The notes: a model not told the origin generated them from the letters alone. A DNA stretch of 64,000 nt from Chitinophagaceae bacterium (GCA_024707305.1 JANPZZ010000022.1:124001-188000), one strand, 5' to 3'. Positions 11,618-21,310 are shown, numbered from the stretch's first letter. Numbers and translations are program-made.

Positions 11618-11645
11618 ACCCGCTCTTGCAGCGGGTTTTTTATTT
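11618..11645 (+). terminator. Second terminator-like hairpin
   Basis: Stem ACCCGCT / AGCGGGT with loop CTTGC and a T-rich tail. It has no gene of its own on the plus strand, so it could serve a short transcript or be a backup to the first. Confidence 0.7.
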
Positions 11646-11694
11646 TAGAAAACGGGCAGGTAAGAATTCATTAAAATACTCAGCTGATTCGTTA

Positions 11695-11822
11695 AATTAC
11701 GGGTAGAAATACAGTATTATCCCCGTGATGTCTAAAAATTTCCCCATTGAGGAGAAAAATTTTTACCCGTAATTAATTGTATATCAGCGTAAATAGTAAA
11801 ACTACTACAGAAAATACTGTAT
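11695..11822 (+). other. Interlocked inverted repeats, candidate structured RNA or leader
   Basis: Two perfect inverted repeats interlock: AATTACGGGTA (11695-11705) with TACCCGTAATT (11764-11774), and ATACAGTATT (11709-11718) with AATACTGTAT (11813-11822). A smaller hairpin (TTTCCCC / GGAGAAA, 11739-11757) nests inside the first. As RNA this is pseudoknot topology; as DNA it could be paired operators. It lies 200 bp before the T9SS cargo gene. The rest of the 11.5-12.0 kb spacer contains further short hairpins (CCCCATAGGGG near 11899) but no gene that I can support. Confidence 0.45.
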
Positions 11823-12024
11823 TTTTTTACGAAAAACTTCGCGAAAAGCTTGCATCGGTAAATACGTCGTATTATTTTAGCGTTCGAATCCGTAACAACC
11901 CCATAGGGGCGAGAAAGAATCCGAAGTTAAAAGCAGGAATCCCGGTTATCAAACTGGTGCTTTTACGGGGGATTCGCCTCCAGAAAGGTTGAAACATTTT
12001 ACCCGAACCCTAAACGAACACGAC

Positions 12025-13350
12025 ATGAAAACAGCTTTACCCTTTGTAAACTCTTTCAAAAAGAACAGTTGTAGCTGCTACAGCTTTCCTCTCTTCTGCC
12101 ACCGCTTTTACACAAAGCACAGTAGCACCTGAGCTTTCATTTAAAAATGCAGTTCTCGAATCGGGAACACATGGTGTGAATGGTGCAGTTTATCGCTTTA
12201 AAGACGTTACTACCGACATTGATGCCCTGGTTTACATTGCTGCCCGAAGCAGCTCCAGCGTTCGCCTGGTTAACCTGGACATTTCCAGCACAGGATCAGA
12301 CAATGCATGGCAGCCCCAGATCGCTCCTTCTTCTGGTTCTTCAGCAGCCAGAAACACCACCTGGTGGATGGATTTTGACGTTCGCTTTGTAAGAAAAGAA
12401 CTCTTCAACTCCAGTACAGGTAAACGCTTTCGATGTGACTGCGCTCGATATTGATGGCGATAACAATTCACTCCGTGAAATGGTTTCTTTCTATAACGCC
12501 ACTACTTATACTGTTGAGAGCAATACACAGTTGACTTCACAGCAGGTAACTGCCACGGTTTTTGGTCAACAAACTTTGGGTCGTGAGTTTACCGCACCTT
12601 TAACTTCTTATGCTGGTATCAGCCCAACTGAAACACGCGTAATGGCGAGCCTCCGCTTTACAAATAAAAGCTTCTTCCGGGTTCGTATCGGTGGTAAAAC
12701 AGGTAACCAGACCAGTAGCGAAGCAGAACGCCAGAACTCACTTTGGTTCCGCGGTCTTGATTTCACAACTCCTGTTGAATCTACACTGCCTGTTAAACTG
12801 AGCTCTTTCACAGCAACCCTGAACCAGGGTAATGCTGACCTGAAATGGGTTACTTCAATGGAGAAAAAATGTGAGCCATTTTGAAGTAGAGCGCAGCTTC
12901 GATGGCCGCGATTACAAATCAATCGGTATGGTGTTCGCTTACGGTAACACCGACGAAAAACAAACTTATACTTTCAGCGATAAGCAACTTGACATGAGCA
13001 AAGCAGGTGTAGTTTACTACCGCCTCCGTTCAGTTGATATCGACAAAAAATCTGAATATTCACAAGTACGTCTGATTCACATCAGCAAGCAGGGTACAGG
13101 TGCGTTGAGCATCATTACTTATCCCAATCCTGCGGTTAACACTGTAAGCGTAACTGTCCCCGCAGCATGGCAGGGCAAAGCGATCAGCTACGAACTGATC
13201 AGCCAGAGTGGCCAGTTGATCACCTCTCGCAAGCCTGGTGCTGCAAGTCAGACTGAAACTTTCGACCTCAGCCGTTTGAATAGCGGATTCTACATCATCC
13301 GTGTTAACTGCGAAGGCGAAACAGTACAACAAAAGATCGTAAAACAGTAA
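12025..13350 (+). CDS. Secreted T9SS cargo protein (frameshifted)
   Basis: Reconstructed protein of about 440 residues. The start MKTALPFVNSF is followed, after a shift in AAAAAG near 12060, by a signal-peptide core VVAATAFLSSATAFTQ. Further shifts lie near 12428 and in the A-run near 12866. The middle is a beta-rich region of unknown type, followed by a fibronectin-like segment (SHFEVERSFDGRDYKSIG). The C-terminus from about 13117 (YPNPAVNTVSV to the KIVKQ end) is a type A T9SS sorting domain, so the protein should cross the outer membrane by the type IX system. Function unknown. Confidence 0.8.
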
Positions 13351-13380
13351 GCTGAGTTTTCAATAGGGTTCAGACAATCT

Positions 13381-13420
13381 AAAACCTTTCAGGCCGTAAC
13401 CCCTGGAAGGTTTTTCTTTT
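13381..13420 (+). terminator. Terminator after the T9SS cargo gene
   Basis: Stem AAACCTTTCAGG / CCTGGAAGGTTT with one T-G wobble, loop of seven, then TTCTTTT. Confidence 0.8.
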
Positions 13421-13464
13421 ATTTGGAAGAGTGGAGCGTTTCGCAAAATGTGGCAATGGGGAAT

Positions 13465-13500
13465 GCCTGAACCGTGAAACGGCAAACCGTGAAAAGAAAA
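13465..13500. repeat. Short heptamer-family repeat
   Basis: CGTGAAACGGCAAACCGTGAAAAG, same family as 450-505. Apart from this, the terminator and the promoter, the 387-bp spacer 13351-13737 shows nothing that I can support. Confidence 0.5.
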
Positions 13501-13686
13501 TACGGCAATGCCTCCGTGCTCCGCATTACCCGGGGCAATTTGCGTGAGGGTTCTCACTGGAAGAGGTTCAAACAGATTACACAGACTTTTGTGCGGTGTA
13601 AGTTCCGCGTTCGCCTATAAGAATCGCTGCATTTGCTTTAACAGTTTGCAGCCTCATGTCTCACGTCTTACGGCTCCCGCATATTT

Positions 13687-13718
13687 TTTGGTTTATAATA
13701 TAAACCAGATTACATTTG
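13687..13718 (+). promoter_or_regulatory. Promoter of the TonB receptor gene
   Basis: TTTG at 13687-13690 and TACATTTG at 13711-13718, 20 bp apart, fit the Bacteroidota -33/-7 pattern. A seven-codon ATG frame at 13721 ends in a TGA that overlaps the receptor ATG. Confidence 0.65.
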
Positions 13719-13737
13719 ATATGCCATTGACTAAACC

Positions 13738-16003
13738 ATGAACCTTATCATTCGTTTTTTTCTCTGCGGAATACTAATTCCAGTCGCCCTGGCGGCGCAC
13801 GGTCAAACCACACAAGTGAGCGGCCGCGTGACCAACCCACGTAGTAAACCAGTTTACGGAGTAAGCATCAGCATTAAAGACAGCTATGACGGCGCCACTA
13901 CCGACAGCTCGGGCAAATTCGCATTCCCCACAATGGAAACGGGTACACAAACGCTGGTAGCAACCGCCACTGGATTCAAAACATATGAACACACCCTTGA
14001 GCTGAAAGGAGGCGATGTTGTTGTCAACATTATTCTCAAAGAAGAAATTACCGAACTGCAGGCAGTTACCATTTCCGCAGGTACATTTGAAGCCAGCGAT
14101 CGCAAACGCGCCACTGCATTCCTGGAACCACTGGATATTGTTACAACCGCCAGCGCCAATGGCGATGTTACAGGAGCTTTAAAAACCCTTCCGGGAGCGC
14201 AGCAGGTAGGGGAGAGTGAAGGATTATTTGTTCGCGGCGGAACGGCAGCAGAAACTAAAACCTTTATTGATGGAACACTCGTCAACAATTTCTTCTTCAG
14301 CAGCGTTCCGGGAATCGCGCAGTTTAGCAGGTTTTCACCGTTTATTTTTAAAGGAACCGTTTTTAGCACCGGTGGCTATAGTGCACTCTACGGACAGGCT
14401 TTGTCATCTGCACTCATCCTTGAATCCATAGATCTGCCTGAAACAAGTTCAGCCAACGCTGGCCTGAGTGTGCTCGGTGCAAACGGCGGTTTCCAACAGC
14501 TTACGTCGAATAAAAAAGCATCGTATGGTGCCAGTTACGGCTACACAAACCTGGCGCCTGCATTCGCTTTAATTAAACAAAAACAGGACTACTCCACAGC
14601 ACCGAGTTATCATACCGGCGATGCAAACTTCCGCATTAAAACCTCGGCTACCGGTATGCTAAAATATTACGGCTATTTTAGTAGCAGTAAGCTGGATTTT
14701 ACCACACCCAGTATTGATTCGCTGGGTTACTACGATCGCTTTGCCATCAGCAATACCAACCATTACCACAACCTCTCCTGGCGCGAGTCGCTTGGAAAAG
14801 GTTGGAAAATGCAGCTTGGCGTTTCTTATACGTATAACCTGGATAATATTAAATCAAACATGCAGGATGCCGATAAAGACGATGTTGTTCTCGGCACCCT
14901 TGAGGGAAAGAATTTTAAAATAAAATCAATCGGCAATTATTTCAACACGCGAATGGTTTTTGAACGACGTCTACGCGGTTTAAGTGCCGTACGGTTTGGT
15001 GCCGAATATAATGGCGCGAACGAAGAATTTAACTATCGGTCATACAACAACCAGGTTTTTGAAGGATCCATCAAAGACCGGATAACTTCAGGTTTTGCCG
15101 AAGCAGATATTTATATCACCAATGCACTAGCGGCAAAAGCGGGCCTGCGGATGGAGCATGCCAGCATCATCGACCGCAATAATATTGCACCACGCCTTTC
15201 ACTTGCTTATAAACTTGGAAAAGGTTCACAGGCTTCACTGGCGTACGGCATATTTTATCAAAATCCTGAACGTCGCTATTTGCCAACATCCGAGCGCCTG
15301 AATTTTATGAAAGCAACGCACTATGTTGCGCAATATATGCGATCAGTAAGTCAGCAGACTTTCCGCGCAGAAATATTTTATAAAAAATACGATGACCTCG
15401 TAAAAACAGGATTTGTTGACTACCGGGAAACGGCTATCAATAATAAAGGCTATGGAGACGCCAAGGGAATTGAGTTTTTCTGGCGTGATAAAAAATCAAT
15501 ACCAACACTTGATTACTGGATTTCGTACTCCTACCTCGATACAAAACGTGATTTCCTGACTTTTCCTACTGCCATCGAACCCAACTTTGCCGCAAAGCAT
15601 ACCTCATCGCTGATTGTAAAAAAAGTTTGTACAAAAATGGAAAACAAATCTAAACGCCGCTTACAACTTTGCCAGCGGACGTCCATTTTATAATATTGTT
15701 TACGACAACAATGATGATCAGTACAAATTTTCCGACCGCGGTCGTATACAGGCATATCACAATGTAAGTTTCTCTATCAACTATTTACCGTTTATTGGAA
15801 AACAGAACCCGAAATCATATACAGTATGGGTGCTGCAGGTGAGCAATATATTTAACCTGAAACAGGTGTATGGCTACCAGTATTCACTCAATGGATTACG
15901 TCGCCAGGAGGTTACGCCTACATCACGCATGTTTGTTTTCATTGGCTGCTTTATCAGCTTTGGAATTGACAGGAGCGACGAAGTAATGAACAATGCATTG
16001 TAG
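13738..16003 (+). CDS. TonB-dependent outer-membrane receptor (frameshifted)
   Basis: Outer-membrane beta-barrel of about 755 residues. Signal peptide to about residue 22, then a carboxypeptidase-regulatory-like domain (VSGRVTNPRSKPVYGVSISI), then a plug domain (VTGALKTLPGAQQVGESEGLFVRGG is its core, near residues 143-167), then the barrel. One extra base near 15622 (GTAAAAAAAGTTTG) shifts the frame; the corrected frame continues from FVQKWKTNLNAAY to a TAG at 16001. There is no SusD partner, so this is a stand-alone receptor. The substrate is unknown. Confidence 0.88.
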
Positions 16004-16150
16004 GCCGCTTCGCGGCCAATGTGGAAATATGGAAATGTGGAAATATGGAATGTGGGAATGTGAAAATAAGGAAATAGGAAATGTGGAGATGAATATCGTT
16101 CATCGATCATCGATCTCCGACCATCGACCATCGATCTCCGATTCCTATCC
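16004..16150. repeat. Octamer array plus CATCGATCTCCGA repeat
   Basis: A small GGCCGCTTCGCGGCC hairpin at the stop of the receptor gene, then degenerate GGAAATGW units to about 16090, then alternating CATCGATCATCGATCTCCG units to about 16145. The last unit type is not seen elsewhere in the window. Confidence 0.75.
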
Positions 16151-16182
16151 CATCTAATTCAACAAAATCTAAACCAATAAAA

Positions 16183-16833
16183 ATGAAACAGTCTATCCTG
16201 ATTTTATCTATACTATTAATTGCGTTAGCTGGAAAGGCGCAGAGTGAAAAGTATACAAAGACCATGCAGCAGTGGGTGCCGGCAATTGATACCACGCATG
16301 CGCCGCAATCTTTGCTGGCTTTGGGCAATACATTCCAGCGGATTGCCGATGCGGAAAAAAACGCAGTGGCTACCCTATTACTATGCCGCACTTTGCCAGG
16401 TGAACCTGGGTTATATGACGGGCGGAGCGAGTCCTTCACCTGCGGTAACAGATCCATACGCCGATAAAGCTGAAGAATTATTGCAAAAAGCGGAAACTCT
16501 TGTTGGTGCTCCCAATGCTGAAATTTTTATTGTAAAAAAATGATTGCCTCCCTGCGTTTGATGGCGGATCCAATGTCGCGCTATGCCACATACGGTCCAA
16601 TAGCAATGGAGGCATTACAAAAAGCGAAAGGGCTGGATCCTGAAAACCCACGCATCTTTATGTTGGAAGGGCAGGATCTGTATTATACACCCGAGCAGTT
16701 TGGTGGTGATAAAGAAGAAGCGAAAAAAAGGTTTGAATCGGCGCTCAGCAAATTTGAAATATATCAACCTGCATCCGATATTCATCCTTCCTGGGGAAAG
16801 TCGACTGTCCAATATTTTTTGTCGTTGTTTTAG
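16183..16833 (+). CDS. Exported TPR-like protein of unknown function (frameshifted)
   Basis: Reconstructed protein of about 217 residues with a signal peptide (ILILSILLIALAGKAQ). Frame shifts lie near 16360 (GAAAAAAACG) and 16532 (GTAAAAAAATG). Helical repeats include ADPMSRYATYGPIAMEALQ and DPENPRIFMLEGQDLYY. It ends HPSWGKSTVQYFLS. It resembles conserved exported proteins of Chitinophagaceae, with no known role. An HTH regulator follows 73 bp downstream. Confidence 0.65.
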
Positions 16834-16906
16834 TCATTTATTTACTGAAACAGCCGCCCTTATTTATAGATGGTATATTCGCAAATGGAAAAGGAGAGAT
16901 TATAGC

Positions 16907-17212
16907 ATGTTTAAGGACCTGGATCCCATATTACATTCACAGTTAAGGCTGGCCATTGTTTCTTTATTGATGAATGGGAAAGAAGCAGAGTTTACGCTCA
17001 TCAAAGAAAAAACTAATGCCACTGCGGGCAACCTGAGTGTGCAGTTGCAGAAATTAAAAGACGCCGGTTATATAGATGTGATTAAACAGTTTAAAGAAAA
17101 CTATCCGCAAACGGTTTGTAAAATTACGAAGGAAGGTATGAAAGCTTTTGATGCGTATGTAAAAGCGATTCAGACTTATCTTCAATCGAGCAATAAAAAA
17201 CAAAAAGTATAA
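16907..17212 (+). CDS. Winged-helix regulator, HTH_34/MarR-like
   Basis: 101-residue protein: FKDLDPILHSQLRLAIVSLL, then a winged helix with TNATAGNLSVQLQKLKDAGY as recognition helix. This is the short HTH_34 type of transcriptional regulator. The ATG at 16907 is preceded by AAGGAGAG, a good ribosome-binding site for this genome. The open frame extends further upstream but overlaps the previous gene. Target unknown. Confidence 0.8.
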   Translation: MFKDLDPILHSQLRLAIVSLLMNGKEAEFTLIKEKTNATAGNLSVQLQKLKDAGYIDVIKQFKENYPQTVCKITKEGMKAFDAYVKAIQTYLQSSNKKQKV

Positions 17213-17248
17213 TTGCGTTGAACCCGGTTTGTGTAACGTATAAAAAAA

Positions 17249-17279
17249 GACGGTCCTTTAGAAAAAGGACCGTTTCTCT
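17249..17279 (+). terminator. Strong terminator after the HTH gene
   Basis: Perfect stem ACGGTCCTTT / AAAGGACCGT, loop AGAAA-type, followed by TTCTCTTTT. Confidence 0.9.
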
Positions 17280-17376
17280 TTTGAAACTCTAAGTGTATTA
17301 GTGATCGATAAGGATCACCCCTCTGATTGATAAACAAATTTTATTGGGCAATAAATAACTGTACAGGACAGGTATT

Positions 17377-17787
17377 TTATTTTTCGCTTGCCACGCGAAC
17401 GACAGGCGAGTAACTCACTGTCTTGTCTTTGTTCACTACAATAACCCGGTAATAAGCTTTACGGCTTTTATTGGTTTCGAAAAACTGATACTGGTCATTG
17501 GAGTTTTTGTCGGTACCGAAAACGAGGCCAGCCATTTCAAACTTCTTTCCATTTTGGCTTCGTTGCACGATGAGCCGGTCGGCTGATTCATTGTTTTGAA
17601 TGGACCAGCTTAATGCTATGCGATCTTCTTTGCGCACGCATGTCAAATTTTTAAATTCAACCGGCTTTGTGCCGTTGGTGATGAAATAGGTGCTTGTAAA
17701 AGGGACGGCAGGGTGGTGAGCCTTTGCCGCATAATTGGAACTTAATCCCAGAGTGCTCATAAATATGATGGTAAGGATCAGCCGCAT
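17377..17787 (-). CDS. Exported fibronectin-like hypothetical protein
   Basis: 136 residues with a signal peptide (LILTIIFMSTLGLSSNYA). The rest (VEFKNLTCVRKEDRIALSWSIQNNE, then RLIVQRSQNGKKFE, then KAYYRVIVVNKDKTVSYSPVVRV) has the pattern of the Bacteroidota beta-sandwich domain that normally precedes a T9SS tail. No tail follows, so the protein is either a short stand-alone form or the remnant of a longer one. Function unknown. Confidence 0.6.
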   Translation of the reverse strand: MRLILTIIFMSTLGLSSNYAAKAHHPAVPFTSTYFITNGTKPVEFKNLTCVRKEDRIALSWSIQNNESADRLIVQRSQNGKKFEMAGLVFGTDKNSNDQYQFFETNKSRKAYYRVIVVNKDKTVSYSPVVRVASEK

Positions 17788-18033
17788 GCCTTTATTGTTT
17801 CGTTTTTAGGTGATTTGCCAAAGCAATATTGGAATGCGTATGCAATATCAAAAACCAGTTTCGGTATTTTCCGGATCGTAGTTTTACGTATTTTTCCGGT
17901 TACTTATGTGGTTTTCCGCATTGCGTAGCAAACGTAATAACTCGTTTCAGGATTTGCAAGCTTTTGGGATAAATTATTTATTGACGATGCTAATTTGTTC
18001 ATTTTCAATATCTGTATTTATTTCTTAGCATCG

Positions 18034-18198
18034 TAGATTTCCAATAACCGGGTGAAAAAGGCTGGCAGGTAAATATGCGATTGCCCAAATCGGTTTCCAA
18101 TGTGATTATTTAACTTAATAGGTAGCGGAAACGGCAGCAGTTTGGGTGAACAAGGGCTTTAAGCTCCCTGGATCCGGTAATCTATGAGCCGGCCCGGT
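18034..18198 (+). ncRNA. Candidate rod-like structured RNA with own promoter
   Basis: Five helices nest in order: ACCGGG 18047 with CCCGGT 18193; GGCT 18060 with AGCC 18187; CAGG 18066 with CCTG 18167; GCCCAAA 18083 with TTTGGGT 18141; GTTTCC 18093 with GGAAAC 18127. A -7-like TAGATTTC at 18034 would start RNA almost exactly at the outer helix. The overall shape, a 150-nt rod with internal bubbles, recalls 6S RNA, but I find no diagnostic sequence. The rest of 17788-18330 shows no gene that I can support. Confidence 0.35.
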
Positions 18199-18338
18199 AC
18201 AGGATATTAGCCTTGCGCGCTTGCATTTTCTTAATCCTCTAAAAATAACGTGCAAAATTTTTATTGAAAATCAGTAACTTGCAAAGGCGTCTCTAAAAAA
18301 CTGTTTCGAAAAACACGAAAATACCCAAATAACTCTCC

Positions 18339-18346
18339 TATCTTTG
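18339..18346 (+). promoter_or_regulatory. -7 box TATCTTTG, rplM operon promoter
   Basis: Exact TAnnTTTG match 105 bp before the rplM ATG; expected promoter for rplM-rpsI-rpsB-tsf. Confidence 0.65.
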
Positions 18347-18349
18347 CGA

Positions 18350-18450
18350 CCCTTAAAATGGCGAAAGCTGATTAAGGCCTGCCGGGGGATAGCCCGGTGG
18401 AATTATCTAAAAAACAGTGATGCATCGATGCATCGCGCAAAGATTAAACA
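18350..18450 (+). promoter_or_regulatory. Structured 5' leader of rplM
   Basis: Leader with a GC hairpin (CCGGG 18382-18386 with CCCGG 18393-18397) and a perfect 16-bp palindrome GATGCATCGATGCATC at 18419-18434, just before the start codon. The position fits autogenous control by L13 or S9; that is inference. Confidence 0.4.
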
Positions 18451-18894
18451 ATGAGTAAATTACATTTCACGACCAAACATGCGAACGAGGCTACCGTTAA
18501 ACGCAACTGGTACGTTGTGGACGGTACTAATCAAACCGTAGGCCGCATGAGTGCAAGAATCGCTGCGATTCTGCGCGGAAAAAACAAGCCGTCTTACACT
18601 CCACACGTTGATACCGGAGATTACATCATCGTTATTAATGCTGAGAAAGTTGTTCTGACTGGTGACAAACTGAATCAGAAAATGTATGACCACTTTACAG
18701 GTTATCCTGGTGGTTTGAAAGAAGAAGCTGCAGGCAACCTGTTGAAGCGTCGTCCTGAAGTAGTAGTGGAAAGAGCTGTAAAAGGTATGCTTCCTAAAAA
18801 TCGCCTGGGCCGCAAGATGTACAAAAAGCTGTTTGTATATGTTGGCGCTGAGCATCCTCATGGAGCACAACAACCTAAAGAACTGAAATTCTAA
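18451..18894 (+). CDS. rplM: 50S ribosomal protein L13
   Basis: 147 residues, full length. Typical L13 motifs: [39 protein letters not shown], and [19 protein letters not shown]. First gene of the L13-S9-S2-EF-Ts cluster conserved in Bacteroidota. rpsI follows after 57 bp. Confidence 0.98.
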   Translation: MSKLHFTTKHANEATVKRNWYVVDGTNQTVGRMSARIAAILRGKNKPSYTPHVDTGDYIIVINAEKVVLTGDKLNQKMYDHFTGYPGGLKEEAAGNLLKRRPEVVVERAVKGMLPKNRLGRKMYKKLFVYVGAEHPHGAQQPKELKF

Positions 18895-18951
18895 ACCACT
18901 GATGTTGTTAAAAGCAACGTCTCAAATTCTAACATTTACAAAATAATATAA

Positions 18952-19341
18952 ATGGAAAAGCAAAAAAATGGAGTAGGTCGTCGGAAAGAGGCAGTGACCC
19001 GCGTATTCCTGAGCAAAGGCGAAGGAAAGATCACTGTTAACGACAAGGACTACAAGGAGTATTTTCCCCTGGTATACCTGCAAAATCAGGTAGAGCGTCC
19101 GTTGAAGACGATTGATGCCGTTGGTAAATTCGATATTAAAATCAACGCTGCCGGTGGTGGTGTAAAAGGACAGGCTGAAGCTGCTATGCTGGGTATTTCC
19201 CGCGTACTGGTTGACCTGAACCCTGAGTTTCGCCCCGCTCTGAAAGCTGCAGGTTTGCTGAAACGTGACCCGCGCTCTGTTGAACGTAAAAAATTCGGTC
19301 ACAAAAAAGCGCGCAGAAGCTACCAGTTCTCCAAGCGTTAA
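18952..19341 (+). CDS. rpsI: 30S ribosomal protein S9
   Basis: 129 residues, full length. Contains GVGRRKEAVTRVFL at the start and the basic tail RRSYQFSKR that reaches the P-site tRNA. Pairs with rplM in the usual order. Confidence 0.98.
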   Translation: MEKQKNGVGRRKEAVTRVFLSKGEGKITVNDKDYKEYFPLVYLQNQVERPLKTIDAVGKFDIKINAAGGGVKGQAEAAMLGISRVLVDLNPEFRPALKAAGLLKRDPRSVERKKFGHKKARRSYQFSKR

Positions 19342-19461
19342 TCGGGTTTATGGTTTTTGGTTTATGGTATCTGGCTGGTTTTTCAAAGCCCGGCAGACAA
19401 CAGTAAACCATAAACTAAAAACAATAAACATTAAACAACAATCGATAAACATTCTTAATAA

Positions 19462-20359
19462 ATGGAAAACAATACATCCTTACAACAGCAACTGCTGGAA
19501 GCCGGTGTTCACTTCGGTCACCTGAAGAAGAAATGGAATCCCAAGATGTTGCCTTACATCTTTGCTGAAAAAGAAAGGTATCCATATCATTGATCTGAAT
19601 AAAACAGTTGAGTGCCTGCAGGAAACTGCAGCTGCTATGAAGCAGATTGCACGCAGCGGTAAAAAAATCCTCTTCGTTGGTACTAAAAAACAGGCGAAAG
19701 ACATCGTGAGCGAATGCGCTCAACGTGTTAATATGCCTTATGTTACTGAGCGTTGGCTGGGTGGTATGCTTACCAACTTCAACACCGTTCGTAAGAGCGT
19801 GAAGAAGATGCAGAGCATCGAAAAAATGCTGGGCGACGGTTCATTCGACAGCATTACCAAAAAAGAAAGACTGACTTTAACGCGTGATAAAGAGAAGATG
19901 GAAAAAGTATTAGGTGGTATCGCCCAACTGGGTCGCGTACCAGCTGCTTTGTTCATCATCGACATCGGTCATGAGCACATCGGACTTGCAGAAGCAAAAC
20001 GCCTGGGCATCACAACTTTTGGTATCGTTGATACCAACTGTGATCCTAACAAAGTTGACTTTGCTATTCCTGGTAACGATGACGCTACCAAGTCGATCGC
20101 AATCATGGTAAACTACATCACTGCAGCAATTGCTGAAGGTTTGGCTGAGCGTCAGGCTGCGAAAGATGAAGATACAGACGAGGGCAGCGATGACGAAAAA
20201 GAAAGGAAAGCAGCACGCCTTGAAGCCGAAGCGCAAGCTGAAGGCGGACGCGGTGGCCGTGGTGGTCGTGGCGGACAAGGTGGTGGTCGCGGACCTGGTG
20301 CAGGACAGGGTGGTCAACGCCGCCGCTCTCCTGGTGGAGCTCCCGGTGGTCGCCGTTAA
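19462..20359 (+). CDS. rpsB: 30S ribosomal protein S2 (frameshifted), RGG-like tail
   Basis: About 298 residues. The start [20 protein letters not shown] is typical. One extra base near 19572 (GCTGAAAAAGAAAGG) breaks the frame before [11 protein letters not shown]; it must be an error, since the protein is essential. The core ends near residue 235. The remaining 60 residues are charged and then rich in Gly and Arg ([15 protein letters not shown]), far more than the E. coli protein. The tail may bind RNA or protein partners; this is inference. Confidence 0.97.
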
Positions 20360-20404
20360 TCGTCGACAACGGATGTGATTCGATTTTCTTATTGCAAAAT
20401 TTAA

Positions 20405-21250
20405 ATGATTATTATGTCTACTGTAACCATTAGCGCACAGGATATAAATAAACTTCGCCAGGCAACTGGTGCCGGCATGATGGATTGCCGCAAAGCTCTT
20501 ACCGAAACAAACGGTGATTTTGAAGCTGCCATCGACTGGCTGCGTAAGCAAGGACAAAAAGTTGCTGCAAAACGTAGCGACCGCGAAGCAAAAGAAGGTG
20601 TTGTAATTGCACAAACAACTGCCGACAATAAAAGCGGTATCGTTGTATGCATTAGCTGCGAAACTGACTTCGTATCTAAAAACACAGACTTCATCGCCTT
20701 TGCTCAAAGCATCGCCGACGCTGCAATTGCAAATAATGCAAAAACAGCTGAAGAACTGGGTAATGTTAAAATCGGTAGCGTAACTGTAAACGACCTGATC
20801 AACGATAAACTGGCTTCTATTGGCGAGAAAATCGGGATCACGAAGTACGAGCGTATCGAGGCTCCTTATGTAGCTTCTTACATTCACGGTGCTTACCGCA
20901 TCGGTGTACTGGTAGGTTTGAGCAGCGATGCTGCTGAAGTGGGTAAAGACATTGCTATGCAAATTGCTGCCCTCAACCCCGTAGCGGTTGACGCAAGCAG
21001 CGTTTCTGCAGAAGTAATCGCTCGCGAAAAAGCTATCATCATGGATGTAATGAAAGAAGATCCAAAGATGGCTGGCAAACCCGAAGAAATGTTGGCTAAA
21101 ATTGCTGAAGGTAAACTGGGTGCATTCTTTAAAGAAAACACACTCACTGCACAGCCTTTCGTAAAAGACGCTGGCAAATCAGTGGCTGATTACCTGAAAG
21201 AATCAGGCAACATCACAGTTACCGAATTCAAACGCGTAGCACTTGGTTAA
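20405..21250 (+). CDS. tsf: Translation elongation factor Ts
   Basis: Guanine-nucleotide exchange factor for EF-Tu, about 278-281 residues. The N-terminal domain has the hallmark KLRQATGAGMMDCRKAL; the core has ETDFVSKNTDF. Start at 20405 (MIMST) or 20414 (MSTVTISAQ); the second fits relatives better. Last gene of the cluster, followed by a terminator. Confidence 0.97.
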   Translation: MIIMSTVTISAQDINKLRQATGAGMMDCRKALTETNGDFEAAIDWLRKQGQKVAAKRSDREAKEGVVIAQTTADNKSGIVVCISCETDFVSKNTDFIAFAQSIADAAIANNAKTAEELGNVKIGSVTVNDLINDKLASIGEKIGITKYERIEAPYVASYIHGAYRIGVLVGLSSDAAEVGKDIAMQIAALNPVAVDASSVSAEVIAREKAIIMDVMKEDPKMAGKPEEMLAKIAEGKLGAFFKENTLTAQPFVKDAGKSVADYLKESGNITVTEFKRVALG

Positions 21251-21270
21251 TAACCAGGGAGAAATAAAAT

Positions 21271-21306
21271 CAAAAAGCCTTTCGCAGCCGCGAGAGGCTT
21301 TTTTGA
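21271..21306 (+). terminator. Terminator of the ribosomal/tsf operon
   Basis: Stem AAAAAGCCTTTCGC / GCGAGAGGCTTTTT with one mismatch-type wobble, small loop, T-run. Confidence 0.9.
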
Positions 21307-21310
21307 TTTA

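Noticed and set aside
16700..16906. Upstream extension of the HTH regulator
   Set aside because: It overlaps the previous gene out of frame; the ATG at 16907 has a good ribosome site and fits the family length.
18047..18198. SRP RNA, based on CGGAAACGGCAGCAG near 18126
   Set aside because: The GGAA is in a helix, not a tetraloop, and the symmetric-loop sequences do not fit; only a general structured RNA is supported.
19910..20962. 350-codon minus-strand ORF across rpsB and tsf
   Set aside because: It is the antisense shadow of two conserved genes; its composition has no recognisable domain.
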